Source of the DNA: Micrococcales bacterium
GTDB taxonomy: Bacteria > Actinomycetota > Actinomycetes > Actinomycetales > Cellulomonadaceae
Reading direction: 5' to 3'
Assembly: GCA_009785115.1 (NCBI GenBank)
Contig: WQWY01000013.1
Coordinates: 1-64,000, forward strand
Length of the DNA: 64,000 nucleotides
Under the pieces are notes generated by a model, which ran no database searches, was not told the origin of the DNA, and saw nothing but the letters and a program-made list of their open reading frames with translations. Below, in pieces: positions 8,494 through 17,155 of the stretch. Position 1 is the first letter of the stretch; each line of letters starts with the position of its first letter. Both the position numbers and the translations under genes were made by a program.

Positions 8494-9459
8494 GTGATCG
8501 ACTTTCGTTACCACCTCGTCTCTCTGATCTCGGTGTTCCTCGCCCTGGCGGTGGGCATCGCGCTGGGTGCGGGGCCTCTGAAGGAGACCATCGGCGAGTC
8601 GCTGACCGGCCAGGTGGAGCGGCTGCGCGGCGAGAAGGAGGCGTTGCGATCCGATGTGGACGCCGCCCGCAGGGCGCTGAACAACGAGCAGGCCTTCATC
8701 GACCAGTCGGCCGGGCCCCTGCTCGCAGGCCGGCTCACCGACCGTCGTGTCGTGGTGATCGAGCTCGGTCCCATCCCGGACGAGACCGTCGCCGCCGTCG
8801 TCGCCCGTCTGACCCAGGCTGACGCGTTGGTGACCGGGCACGTCAGGCTGACCGACACCTGGACCGACCAGGCTCAGCGCCCCTACCGCACGGCGCTGTC
8901 CGGGTCGCTGACCCCGTATCTCGACACCGTCCCGCAGGGGGTGTCCACTGAGGGCGTGCTCGCCATGTCGATCGTGCAAGGTCTCGTCGGTGCTGACGAG
9001 GCCGACCCGACCAGGCTCAGCGACTCGGCGTCGATGCTGCTGGACCTCCTCGCGAGCGGTGACCACCCCCTCGTGGTCATGGACGAGCAGATCATCGAGG
9101 CGGCAGACGCGATCGTGGTGATCGCGCCCCCGTTGCCCGCCGCTTCCAAGACCAAGCCCACCCCGCCGTCCGACGCCGTGCAGGCCGCGCGTCTGGCCGT
9201 GGTCACCGCTGCCGCGTCGGGGTCGGCCGGGGCGGTGCTGGTCGACGGCTCCCGGGGTGAGGGAGCCCTGGTGGACGCCCTGCTCAACGACGTCACGCTG
9301 CGCGACACCGTGACCACGGTGTCCGGTGTGTCCGCGGTCTCCGCGCAGGTCACCGTCCCGATGGCGCTGGCCGCACAGATCGCCGGGACGGTCGGTCACT
9401 ACGGGTTCGGGGAGTCTGAGACGGTGCTGCCGCCGACGCTCGTCGGGGTGGCCGGGTGA
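8494..9459 (+). CDS. SteB/MctB-type (Rv1698-like) membrane-anchored protein
   Basis: 321 residues. The GTG start gives the conserved family N-terminus IDFRYHLVSLISVFLALAVG, a membrane segment followed by a short coiled coil (VERLRGEKEALRSDVDAARR) and an extracytoplasmic domain. Homologues are called copper transporter MctB in mycobacteria and SteB, partner of SteA, in corynebacteria. Direct placement behind steA favours the division role; copper handling is the alternative annotation and cannot be excluded. The longer frame from 8389 overlaps steA and is rejected because the conserved N-terminus begins at 8494. The stop overlaps the next gene by 4 bases. Confidence 0.85.
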   Translation: MIDFRYHLVSLISVFLALAVGIALGAGPLKETIGESLTGQVERLRGEKEALRSDVDAARRALNNEQAFIDQSAGPLLAGRLTDRRVVVIELGPIPDETVAAVVARLTQADALVTGHVRLTDTWTDQAQRPYRTALSGSLTPYLDTVPQGVSTEGVLAMSIVQGLVGADEADPTRLSDSASMLLDLLASGDHPLVVMDEQIIEAADAIVVIAPPLPAASKTKPTPPSDAVQAARLAVVTAAASGSAGAVLVDGSRGEGALVDALLNDVTLRDTVTTVSGVSAVSAQVTVPMALAAQIAGTVGHYGFGESETVLPPTLVGVAG

Positions 9460-10325
9460 GCCGCTGGCTCCCGGCGCTGGCGGGCGGGCTCGCCGGGGCC
9501 GCCGGGGCGGTGCTCGCCCGCAAGGCGCTGGACGCCCGCCCTCCGGGCGGGGCCGCGCGCTGGACCCGCACCAACCACGCCGGAGACCCGGTGAGCCTGC
9601 TGGAGGGTCCGGCGCTCGGTGCCGGGCTGATCGCCGGCGGGGCCGCTGGTGCGCTCGTGAGCGGATCACCGAGGGCGGCCGCTGCGGTGGCTGTCGCCGG
9701 GGGGGCAGGGCTGGCCTTCGGCCTCCTGGACGACCTGGGGGAGGACACCGAGAACCGCCGCAAGGGGCTGCGCGGGCACCTGGGCGCCCTGGCCCACGGC
9801 GAGGTGACGACCGGAGGAGCCAAGGTGCTCGGCATCGGGGCCGGGGCGCTGGCCGCCTCGGCGCTGCTGCCACGTTCGGGAGCGACCAGGGCGGCGCGCA
9901 CCCTCGACTGGCTGGGCACCGGGGCGCTGGTCGCGGTGAGCGCGAATCTGCTCAACCTGCTCGACCTGCGTCCAGGTCGGGCGCTGAAGGTCGGGGCGGC
10001 CCACCTGCCGGGGCTGCTGGCCCGCGGAGGTCCGAGCGCGGGTGTCGGTGGCGCCGTGCTCGGTGCGGGCGCGGTCGTGGCGCCTGCCGACCTCGCGGGT
10101 GAGGACATGCTCGGAGACTCGGGGGCCAACGCGCTGGGTGCGGTGCTGGCCGTCGGGGTGGCAGCGGTAGCCCCGCCGGCGGTGCGGTGGGCGCTGCTGG
10201 CCGGTGAGGTCGCGCTCACCGTCGCCAGCGAGAAGGTCAGCTTCACACGGGTGATCGAGCGGACGCCGGTGCTGCGTGAGATCGACGCCTGGGGAAGGCC
10301 GGGACGAGAGGGACCGCAGGAGTGA
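9456..10325 (+). CDS. MraY/WecA-superfamily-like polytopic membrane protein
   Basis: 289 residues from a GTG overlapping steB (GTGA). Several hydrophobic Gly/Ala-rich segments suggest a polytopic inner-membrane protein. Motifs resemble the polyprenyl-phosphate phospho-sugar transferases: DD within LLDDLGEDTENRRKGL, an NLLNLLDLRPGRALK stretch placed like the NxxDGxDG motif, and GDSGANALG near the C-terminus placed like the GDxGSxxLG motif. The loop histidines of MraY are not evident, so catalysis is doubtful. It lies between steAB and murJ and overlaps murJ by 4 bases, so a role in lipid-linked precursor handling or division is inferred. Not confidently assignable to a known enzyme. Confidence 0.72.
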   Translation: MSRWLPALAGGLAGAAGAVLARKALDARPPGGAARWTRTNHAGDPVSLLEGPALGAGLIAGGAAGALVSGSPRAAAAVAVAGGAGLAFGLLDDLGEDTENRRKGLRGHLGALAHGEVTTGGAKVLGIGAGALAASALLPRSGATRAARTLDWLGTGALVAVSANLLNLLDLRPGRALKVGAAHLPGLLARGGPSAGVGGAVLGAGAVVAPADLAGEDMLGDSGANALGAVLAVGVAAVAPPAVRWALLAGEVALTVASEKVSFTRVIERTPVLREIDAWGRPGREGPQE

Positions 10326-11965
10326 GCCCGGCGGTCCGTCGGGGGCTGCTCGGTGCGGCTGCGATGATCGCGGTGATCACCGTGATCAGCCGCCTGCTGG
10401 GCCTGGTCCGCTGGTTGGCGCAGGCGTCCGCGCTCGGGGCGTCAGGCATCGGTGACGCCTACACCGGGGCCAACATCATCCCCAACGTGCTGTTCGAGAC
10501 GGCGGCCGGAGGTGCCCTGGCAGGTGCGTTGATCCCGGTGCTGGCCGGGCCGATCGCGCGCCGTGCCGCGGACCAGACCCGCGCGATCATCGCCGGTGCC
10601 CTGGGCTGGACCTTGCTGGTGCTGGTGCCGCTGGGCGTTCTTCTCGCCCTGCTGGCCGACCCTGTGGCGCTGGCCCTGAACGTGGGTGACCAGCTGCGGG
10701 CGACCACACGGTTCTTCGTCCTGGTGTTCTCGGTCCAGATACCGCTGTACGGGTTGACCGTCCTGGCCTACGCGGTTCTTCAGGCTCACCGCAGGTTCTT
10801 CTGGCCGGCGTTCGCCCCGATCCTGTCGTCTCTGGTCACCATCGGTGCGCTGGTCTGGTACGGGCGCATGGCGGAGTCTGCGACCTGCCTCTCGACGATG
10901 CCGGTCGGTGCGCTGGAGGTCTTGGCGTGGGGCACCACGGCCGGGGTGGTGGCGATGTGCTTGCCGGCGCTGGTCGTCATGGCACGGGCCGGATGGTTGC
11001 CCGCCCCTCGGTTGCGCTTCCCGGACGGGGTCGCACCGAGGGTGCGGTCGTTGGCTCTGGCCGGGGTGGCCGGTGTCGCTGCTCAGCAGGTGTCGGTGCT
11101 GGTCCTCAACCTGGTCGCGGGCTATTCCACGGTCGGGACGCGCATCGTGCTCCAGTGGACCCAGGCGATCTACCTGCTGCCCTACGCGGTGCTGGTGGTG
11201 CCGCTGGTGACGGCGACGTTCCCCCGGCTGTCGGAGTGGGCGGCACGCGAGCGTCAGGATCGTTTCGCGGCGCTGTCGGCGACGACCACGCGGGCTGTCG
11301 TCGTCGTGGCCGGCATGGGTGCGGCGGTCTTGGCGGCGGCCGCCCCGGCGGTGGCGGCGGTCTTCGCCTTGCTGGACCGGCAGCAGTCGGCCCTGGTGTC
11401 GGAGTCGATGACGGGCGCGCTGACCTGGATGGTGCCGGGCCTGCTCGGGTTCGCGGTGATGTTCCACGGTCAGCGCACGCTGTACGCGCTGGAGCGTGGG
11501 CGTCTGGCCCTCGTCGCCGGTGCCCTGGGCTGGGGGGTGGTCTCTCTGGCCGCTGTCGGAGGGTTCTTCGTGGTCGGGCAGGGGGGTCCCGTCCTCGAGG
11601 TGCTGGCCGCCGCGGTGACGCTGGGCATGACGGTCGGCGGTCTGGTCACGGTGGCCCTGGTGGTTCGGGCCGCGGGTCGGGCCGCCCTGGCCGGGCTGGC
11701 CCGGACCGCTGGTGTCGTCGTGATCGCCGGGACCCTCGGTGCTGTGGCTGGACGCTGGGTGGTCGACTCGGTCATCGTCCTGATCGGCCATGGCATGTGG
11801 CAGAGCCTGGGTGCGGGGGCGGGTGCCGGGCTGGTCGCCGTGGTGATGATCGGGTGCGTGCTGTATCTCGGGGACAGGGCCGTCGTGCGGGATGTCGCCG
11901 GTCTCGCCCGCCGTTCGCGCACGACGCGACCGGCAGAGGACCCCAAACGCGACGATCTCGGGTAG
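10322..11965 (+). CDS. murJ: MurJ/MviN-family lipid II flippase
   Basis: 547 residues with about 14 hydrophobic segments and the family N-terminus ITVISRLLGLVRWLAQ, then GDAYTGANIIPNVLFETAAG, which is characteristic of MurJ (MOP superfamily). It moves lipid II across the inner membrane for peptidoglycan synthesis. The GTG start overlaps the preceding gene by 4 bases. No C-terminal pseudokinase domain like that of mycobacterial MviN is present; the protein ends soon after the last membrane segment. Its stop codon lies in the likely pyrG promoter. Confidence 0.93.
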   Translation: MSPAVRRGLLGAAAMIAVITVISRLLGLVRWLAQASALGASGIGDAYTGANIIPNVLFETAAGGALAGALIPVLAGPIARRAADQTRAIIAGALGWTLLVLVPLGVLLALLADPVALALNVGDQLRATTRFFVLVFSVQIPLYGLTVLAYAVLQAHRRFFWPAFAPILSSLVTIGALVWYGRMAESATCLSTMPVGALEVLAWGTTAGVVAMCLPALVVMARAGWLPAPRLRFPDGVAPRVRSLALAGVAGVAAQQVSVLVLNLVAGYSTVGTRIVLQWTQAIYLLPYAVLVVPLVTATFPRLSEWAARERQDRFAALSATTTRAVVVVAGMGAAVLAAAAPAVAAVFALLDRQQSALVSESMTGALTWMVPGLLGFAVMFHGQRTLYALERGRLALVAGALGWGVVSLAAVGGFFVVGQGGPVLEVLAAAVTLGMTVGGLVTVALVVRAAGRAALAGLARTAGVVVIAGTLGAVAGRWVVDSVIVLIGHGMWQSLGAGAGAGLVAVVMIGCVLYLGDRAVVRDVAGLARRSRTTRPAEDPKRDDLG

Positions 11966-11968
11966 ATT
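11963..11968 (+). promoter_or_regulatory. pyrG -10-like hexamer overlapping the murJ stop codon
   Basis: TAGATT begins at the murJ stop codon and ends 8 bases before the GTG of pyrG, so pyrG may be transcribed without a leader. There is no Shine-Dalgarno sequence before pyrG. Confidence 0.45.
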
Positions 11969-11976
11969 GAAAGCCC

Positions 11977-13671
11977 GTGACAGAGCGTGCGCACCGACTC
12001 TCCGGGCGGTCGGATCATACGACCCGGCACATCTTCGTGACCGGTGGAGTCGTCTCCTCCTTGGGCAAGGGCCTCACAGCGTCCTCGTTGGGCCGGCTGC
12101 TGCGCAGCCGGGGCTTGCGGGTGATGATGCAGAAGCTCGACCCGTACCTGAACGTCGACCCGGGCACCATGAACCCGTTCCAGCACGGTGAGGTGTTCAT
12201 CACCGACGACGGGGCGGAGACCGACCTGGATGTCGGTCACTACGAGCGCTTCCTCGACATGGACTTCAAGGGCTCGGCGAACGTCACCACGGGGCAGGTC
12301 TACTCCTCGGTGATCGCCCGGGAGCGTCGCGGGGAGTACCTGGGTGACACGGTGCAGGTGATCCCGCACATCACCGACGAGATCAAGGCGCGGATGCGCT
12401 CGCAGGCCGCCCCCGACGTCGACGTCATCATCACCGAGATCGGTGGCACGGTGGGCGACATCGAATCCCAGCCGTTCCTGGAGGCTGCCCGGCAGGTGCG
12501 CCACGAGATGGGCCGCGACGAGGTGTTCTTCCTGCACGTCTCCCTGGTGCCCTACATCGGCCCCTCGGGAGAGCTGAAGACCAAGCCGACGCAGCACTCG
12601 GTCGCGGCGCTGCGTAGCATCGGCATCGCCCCGGACGCGATCGTGCTGCGCTGCGACCGCGACATCCCCGACCCGACCAAGCGCAAGATCGCGCTGATGT
12701 GCGACGTGGACATCGAGGGCGTCGTCACCGCGAAGGACGCCCCGTCCATCTACGACATCCCCCGGGTGCTGCACAGCGAAGGGCTGGACGCCTACGTCGT
12801 GCAGCGCCTCGGCCTGCCGTTCCGTGACGTCGACTGGACCGGGTGGGACGGGCTGCTGTCGCGGGTGCACCGCCCGGCCTACGAGGTCGAGGTCGCTCTC
12901 GTGGGCAAGTACATCGACCTGCCCGACGCCTACCTGTCGGTCAGCGAGGCGCTGCGGGCCGGGGGCTTCCACCACGACGCGAAGGTGCGGTTGCGCTGGG
13001 TGCCCTCCGACGACTGCCAGACCCCCGAGGGAGCGCACAAGGCGCTCCACGGCGTCGACGCGGTGCTCGTCCCCGGCGGTTTCGGCGTGCGCGGCATCGA
13101 GGGCAAGCTCGGTGCGCTGCACTGGGCGCGAGAGTGCCAGGTGCCGACGCTGGGCCTGTGCCTGGGCTTGCAGTGCATGGTCATCGAGTACGCCCGCAAC
13201 GTGCTGGGGCTCGAGGCCGCCTCGTCGAGCGAGTTCGACCCGGAGACGTCGCACCCGGTGGTCGCGACGATGGCCGAGCAAGAGTCGATCGTGGACGGCC
13301 AGGGCGACATGGGCGGGACGATGCGGCTCGGCGCCTACGAGGCCCATCTGACCCCTGGGTCGCTGGTGGCCGAGGCGTACGGTGCGACGAAGGTCTCTGA
13401 GCGTCACCGGCACCGCTACGAGGTCAACAACACCTACCGCCGTCGGCTCGAGGGGGCCGGCCTGGTGGTCAGCGGCGTCTCCCCAGACACCGCGCTGGTG
13501 GAGTTCGTCGAGCTGCCGCGCGACGCGCACCCCTACTACGTGGGCACCCAGGCGCACCCGGAGTTCAAGTCGCGGCCGACCCGGGCGCACCCGCTGTTCG
13601 CGGGGCTCGTCGGTGCCGCCCTGGCCCGGCAGCGTGAGACCCGGCTGCTCGAGGTGGAACCGATCCGGTGA
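11977..13671 (+). CDS. pyrG: CTP synthase
   Basis: 564 residues, usual length. Converts UTP to CTP with glutamine as nitrogen donor. The N-terminal synthetase domain carries [19 protein letters not shown] and [12 protein letters not shown]; the C-terminal class I glutaminase carries PGGFGVRG, the nucleophile segment [10 protein letters not shown] (Cys near residue 393) and the HPEF catalytic motif. The GTG start gives the standard N-terminus just before HIFVTGG. Its stop overlaps the Nudix gene by 4 bases, as Rv1699-Rv1700. Confidence 0.97.
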   Translation: MTERAHRLSGRSDHTTRHIFVTGGVVSSLGKGLTASSLGRLLRSRGLRVMMQKLDPYLNVDPGTMNPFQHGEVFITDDGAETDLDVGHYERFLDMDFKGSANVTTGQVYSSVIARERRGEYLGDTVQVIPHITDEIKARMRSQAAPDVDVIITEIGGTVGDIESQPFLEAARQVRHEMGRDEVFFLHVSLVPYIGPSGELKTKPTQHSVAALRSIGIAPDAIVLRCDRDIPDPTKRKIALMCDVDIEGVVTAKDAPSIYDIPRVLHSEGLDAYVVQRLGLPFRDVDWTGWDGLLSRVHRPAYEVEVALVGKYIDLPDAYLSVSEALRAGGFHHDAKVRLRWVPSDDCQTPEGAHKALHGVDAVLVPGGFGVRGIEGKLGALHWARECQVPTLGLCLGLQCMVIEYARNVLGLEAASSSEFDPETSHPVVATMAEQESIVDGQGDMGGTMRLGAYEAHLTPGSLVAEAYGATKVSERHRHRYEVNNTYRRRLEGAGLVVSGVSPDTALVEFVELPRDAHPYYVGTQAHPEFKSRPTRAHPLFAGLVGAALARQRETRLLEVEPIR

Positions 13672-14309
13672 ACCAGCCTCCCGACCCTCGGTCGCAGGTG
13701 CCGCCGCACCCGTTGCGCGACCAGCCTGGCGATCACCCGGTGGTCGGCCACGAGACGGTGTTCGAGGGCCGGATCTTCGACGTCGTCCGCGACCAGGTAG
13801 ACCTCGGGGTCGCGACGGTGGTGCGCGACTACATGGCGCACCCCGGCGCGGTCGTCGTCATCGCCCTGGACGACGAGGAGCGGGTGCTGCTGCTGTCGCA
13901 GTACCGCCACCCTGTGCGCCGTGTGCTGTGGGAACCTCCCGCCGGCTTGCTGGACGTGGCGGGGGAGTCGGAGCTAGCGGCCGCGGTGCGTGAGCTCGCC
14001 GAAGAGGCCGACCTGAGGGCCGCGTCGTGGTACCGCCTGGCCCAGATGTACGCCTCTCCGGGCGGCTCGTCCGAGCACATCACGATCTTCCTGGCCCGAG
14101 ACCTCTCCCCAGCCCCGCAACCCTTCGCCCGCACCGACGAGGAAGCCGCCATGGTCCCCGTCTGGCTCCCTCTGGACGAGGCCGTCGCGGGCGTCCTCTC
14201 CGGCCGTCTCGAGTCCCCGAGCACCGCCATCGGCGTCCTCGCCGCCGCCACCGCCCGAGCCCGAGGCTGGGCTGACCTGGTGCGAGTATTGCCCGAGCCC
14301 TTGCCGTGA
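13668..14309 (+). CDS. Nudix hydrolase, ADP-ribose pyrophosphatase type
   Basis: 213 residues. The Nudix box [18 protein letters not shown] with the preceding [10 protein letters not shown] is the pattern of the ADP-ribose pyrophosphatase subgroup, including Rv1700, which follows pyrG in mycobacteria. Likely hydrolyses ADP-ribose to AMP and ribose 5-phosphate, using Mg2+ held by the box glutamates. GTG overlaps the pyrG stop (GTGA), so it is co-translated. The N-terminal ~25 residues are a Pro-rich extension. Confidence 0.9.
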   Translation: MNQPPDPRSQVPPHPLRDQPGDHPVVGHETVFEGRIFDVVRDQVDLGVATVVRDYMAHPGAVVVIALDDEERVLLLSQYRHPVRRVLWEPPAGLLDVAGESELAAAVRELAEEADLRAASWYRLAQMYASPGGSSEHITIFLARDLSPAPQPFARTDEEAAMVPVWLPLDEAVAGVLSGRLESPSTAIGVLAAATARARGWADLVRVLPEPLP

Positions 14310-14510
14310 CCACCCCTCCCGAAGGCGTCTTGGTCTGTCGCGCTCGGCGGGCGTTGCCCTGACTCTCGTAGGCACACGTCGCAGGCGGCGCTGTCAGGTC
14401 TCCGATGCTATGCACACGTCTGGTCGGTCATCGGTTCTCTACGACTGGGCTGACGGACGCTGGGGTAGGGTGTCGCGGTATGACCGTTTCGCCGGGATCG
14501 AGATAGAGCT
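14310..14510 (+). other. Intergenic region without a supported gene
   Basis: About 200 bases of mixed composition. I see no ORF, RNA gene or strong hairpin. TAGGGT at 14466-14471 could be a -10 box for the small ORF that follows but lacks a recognisable -35. Confidence 0.4.
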
Positions 14511-14742
14511 GTGGGCACGCTCGCCTCTGGCGCAGTCACTGTGCTGCGTGAGCGTGTGATGCAGCGCCTCCGCCACGTGCGAGCCAGAAGCGGGTCAGGC
14601 TCCCTTGTCGCAAGAGGTCGACGAGCGTGCGCGGGTGGTGAGGCGTATCAGGGACGAGTGGGTCGAGCTCAACCAAGACTACGCTCGTGACCTGAGAGCC
14701 TTGGCTGAGGCTTTCGAGCTCGGCTATCTGAGGGGGCCGTGA
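14511..14742 (+). pseudogene. Possible frameshifted small ORF
   Basis: Two short protein-like stretches lie in adjacent frames. From GTG 14511 the first frame reads MGTLASGAVTVLRERVMQRL and on for ~25 plausible residues before turning Arg/Gly-rich. A second frame, one base shifted, then reads EPEAGQAPLSQEVDERARVV, RRIRDEWVELNQDYARDLRA and ELGYLRGP to a TGA at 14742. Together they would give a ~77-residue helical protein if one base were skipped around 14575-14600. It could be a decayed gene, a sequencing error or programmed slippage. An intact 35-residue ORF from GTG 14635 is the minimal alternative. It immediately precedes the unknown gene at 14782. Confidence 0.3.
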
Positions 14743-14781
14743 GCGTGGGTGTGGTTGTGGTGTGCGTGAGGTGGTGTGGTG

Positions 14782-16014
14782 ATGGGTCGTAGGACTATCT
14801 CTGGTGTCGGTGATGACTTCTTCCCCCCGGAGTCGTGGGCGAGCCGCGTGTGGAGCAGACCTCGTGTGCGTCGCAACACCGCTGTTACGACTGCCGCGCT
14901 GGTGCTGCTTGTTGTCGCCGTGGTGGTGGCGGTGCGCCTGGATGCTGCGGCGCGTGCTCTGAACCCTCCTGCTCCTGCGGTCGCCGGGCAGGCAGAGTCC
15001 GCGACGCAAGCTGTCGTCGGTTATCTGACAGCTGTGGCCGAGGCAAAAGCTGATGACGCTCTGACCTACCTGGCCGAACCGCCGTCGTCGACGTTGTTCA
15101 TGACCGACGAGGTGCTCGGTGCCTCCGCGAAGATCAACCCGATCACTGATATCAGGATTCTCTCTGCATCGGGACAGGGCGACAAAAAGAGCGTCGAGGT
15201 CAGATATCGTTTCGGTGGCGAGAGGGTGGAGGGTTATTACCACGTATCGGAGAGCAGTGACGGGCATTGGCGGTTGGATACCGCATCAACAAAGTTCAGG
15301 GGAGGTGGGTTCGTCACCATTCCGTTCTCTGGTGGTGGAGTCATGGCGAGCGGGGTTCCCGTCAGGTTGAACGGCGTTGTTGTGCCTGTGGAAACCGAGA
15401 TTCTAGAGTTGCTTCCCGGCACCTATGTGCTTGAGGTCGATCACCCGATGCTCGCCAATCCTGATCCAATGGTTGTGTTGACGTCGCGCATCTCGCTTGC
15501 TCCACGCGAGTGGTCGCGCCTGCCTTCCGGAAATGCTGTAGAGAAGGCGGTGCTGACGGAAGATGGGAAGCAGAAGGTCTATGATTTTGCACGATCAGCT
15601 CTAGACGCCTGTTTGAAAGAGATGGGATTTCAAACTTCGTGCGGACCGGCTATTGGAACATTGCGATTTTATAATCTTCCTGTCGTTGACTCAACTGCGA
15701 GGTGGAGTCTCGTCCCGGGAACTCCTGACATCGCAGAGGCGATACTTGTGGAGCAGTGGGTCCTCCCTCTGTCCGCACCGGTTTACAGCGAGAGGTCCAC
15801 GGCCCTATGGGTGGAAGCCTTCTTCCCGTACGTTGATGGCCTTTCTGAACCGGATGGCCCTGTTGTTCGAGGTGAGGTGGCTTTGATTTCCGATGCACCC
15901 CTGAGAGAGTGGCAGACTCTTCGAAAATATTATGTTAACATTCTCGATCCCGACAGCCTTGAGATCAATTTTTATTGGAGTTCTTATCGCCGCATATCGG
16001 AAGATCCGTCGTGA
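14782..16014 (+). CDS. Membrane-anchored protein of unknown function
   Basis: 410 residues from ATG preceded by GAGGTGG. A short cytoplasmic N-terminus is followed by one membrane segment (AALVLLVVAVVVAVRLDAAA), then an extracytoplasmic region. Residues ~70-160 have an NTF2/DUF4878-like pattern (AVVGYLTAVAEAKADDALTY then a DGHWRLDT strand). The rest (residues ~160-410) has predicted beta strands, one CLKEMGFQTSCG cysteine pair and no motif I know. The 3' half is clearly AT-richer than neighbours (15590-16010 uses TTT, TAT, ATT, AAA codons), suggesting horizontal origin. A pseudo-VapC remnant lies just downstream on the other strand. Confidence 0.72.
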   Translation: MGRRTISGVGDDFFPPESWASRVWSRPRVRRNTAVTTAALVLLVVAVVVAVRLDAAARALNPPAPAVAGQAESATQAVVGYLTAVAEAKADDALTYLAEPPSSTLFMTDEVLGASAKINPITDIRILSASGQGDKKSVEVRYRFGGERVEGYYHVSESSDGHWRLDTASTKFRGGGFVTIPFSGGGVMASGVPVRLNGVVVPVETEILELLPGTYVLEVDHPMLANPDPMVVLTSRISLAPREWSRLPSGNAVEKAVLTEDGKQKVYDFARSALDACLKEMGFQTSCGPAIGTLRFYNLPVVDSTARWSLVPGTPDIAEAILVEQWVLPLSAPVYSERSTALWVEAFFPYVDGLSEPDGPVVRGEVALISDAPLREWQTLRKYYVNILDPDSLEINFYWSSYRRISEDPS

Positions 16015-16153
16015 TTGACCAGTCCTCGTGCGGTCGCTGCGACGTGACGGGTCTCGTCTGGTCTCGTAGATCCGCTGTTCGCCGTGGAGGCGCTCTTCGT
16101 CTTTGAGTAGAAGAGAGCTGCGAAGGTCGCCCTCCTGATGGGTGTGTGCTGCT

Positions 16154-16315
16154 TCAGGTGGCGACGAGTACCCGGGCGGAGGTGCCGGGGATGCTCGCGA
16201 GCTTCGTGTCGGTGGTGATGACGGGACAGCTCAGCGTCTCGACCAGCGCGAGGTAGGCCGCGTCGTCCGCCGTTGCGTCGCTCCCTGGGGCGCGCGTCCT
16301 GACCTGATCTCGCAG
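16154..16315 (-). pseudogene. Truncated PIN-domain (VapC-like) toxin remnant
   Basis: Reading the minus strand from 16315 to a TGA at 16154 gives ~53 residues containing ATADDAAYLALVETLSCPVI, TTDTKLASIPG and ARVLVAT, the typical C-terminal third of a VapC PIN domain, with the late catalytic Asp (ADDAAYLAL) and TTD. The N-terminal two thirds and any antitoxin are absent; that sequence is replaced by the upstream region of sufR. No start codon in frame. I read it as the scar of a deleted toxin-antitoxin pair. Confidence 0.6.
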
Positions 16316-16414
16316 GGTGGACGGTCGCCCGGTAGGCGGAACGATATTGGCAACGGTCGTGTTACCTTATTCGACGGCGCCGTGGGGGTGCTGAGCGAGC
16401 AGGAGAGGGATCGG

Positions 16415-17155
16415 ATGGGGACGGCGCTGGAGGCGGTGCCCGCGCGCGGCGGGCATGACGAGGCCGGTACGCGGCGTCGCATCCTTCAGCTGGTCGCCTC
16501 TGACGGTCCTGTGTGTGCGACCGAGCTCGCCGAGCAGATCGATGTGACGCCCACCGGGGTGCGTCGGCACCTGACCGAGCTGGAGCGCGACGGGCAGATC
16601 ACGGTGCACCGGGTCGGCACCGCCGACGGTGCGGCACGTCGCGGTCGTCCGGCTCGTCGCTACGTCATCACCACCGACGGTCAGGCCGAGCTCGCCCAGG
16701 GCCATGCAGACCTGGCCGTCGAGGCTCTGCGCTTCCTGCGGGACGTCGCGGGAGACCAGGCTGTCGAGCAGTTCGCCCGACAGCGGGCTGCCCGGCTGGC
16801 CGAGCGGCTGGGCGACATCGACGCCTCCGACGTCGCGTCCCGCGCCTCGGCCGTGGCCGACGTGCTGTCAGCGGACGGCTACGCTGCCACCGCCCGTCCT
16901 GTGCCCGGGGTCGCGGCCGTCCAGCTCTGCCTGGGGCACTGTCCCGTGCGGGAGGTGGCCGAGCAGTTCCCGCAGCTGTGCGAGGCCGAGACCCGCGCCC
17001 TGGCGCAGGTGCTCGGTGTGCACGTGCAGCGGCTCTCGACGCTGGCCGGAGGCGGCCACGTGTGCACCACCAACATCCCGACCGTGAACATCTCGACCGG
17101 GAACGTCCCGACCGTCGCGCCGCCGGCGCCGAGCCCGGAAGGAACACGCGCATGA
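16415..17155 (+). CDS. sufR: SufR-type Fe-S-responsive transcriptional regulator
   Basis: 246 residues from ATG after a strong AGGAGAGGGA. An N-terminal winged helix ([37 protein letters not shown]) is of the ArsR/DeoR-like type seen in SufR. The C-terminal half has the cluster-binding cysteines: [20 protein letters not shown] gives two or three Cys, and GGGHVCTT another. By family knowledge it holds a [4Fe-4S] cluster and represses the suf operon when cluster supply is sufficient. ATGA overlap with sufB. The last residues form three 5-residue repeats ([15 protein letters not shown]). The longer frame from 16142 is rejected. Confidence 0.92.
   Translation: MGTALEAVPARGGHDEAGTRRRILQLVASDGPVCATELAEQIDVTPTGVRRHLTELERDGQITVHRVGTADGAARRGRPARRYVITTDGQAELAQGHADLAVEALRFLRDVAGDQAVEQFARQRAARLAERLGDIDASDVASRASAVADVLSADGYAATARPVPGVAAVQLCLGHCPVREVAEQFPQLCEAETRALAQVLGVHVQRLSTLAGGGHVCTTNIPTVNISTGNVPTVAPPAPSPEGTRA
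17071..17115 (+). repeat. 15-bp tandem repeats at the 3' end of sufR
   Basis: Three near-identical 15-bp units (aacatcccgaccgtg and variants at 17071, 17086, 17101) encode [15 protein letters not shown]. They lie after the last cysteine of SufR and so extend a flexible tail rather than a folded domain. Confidence 0.75.
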
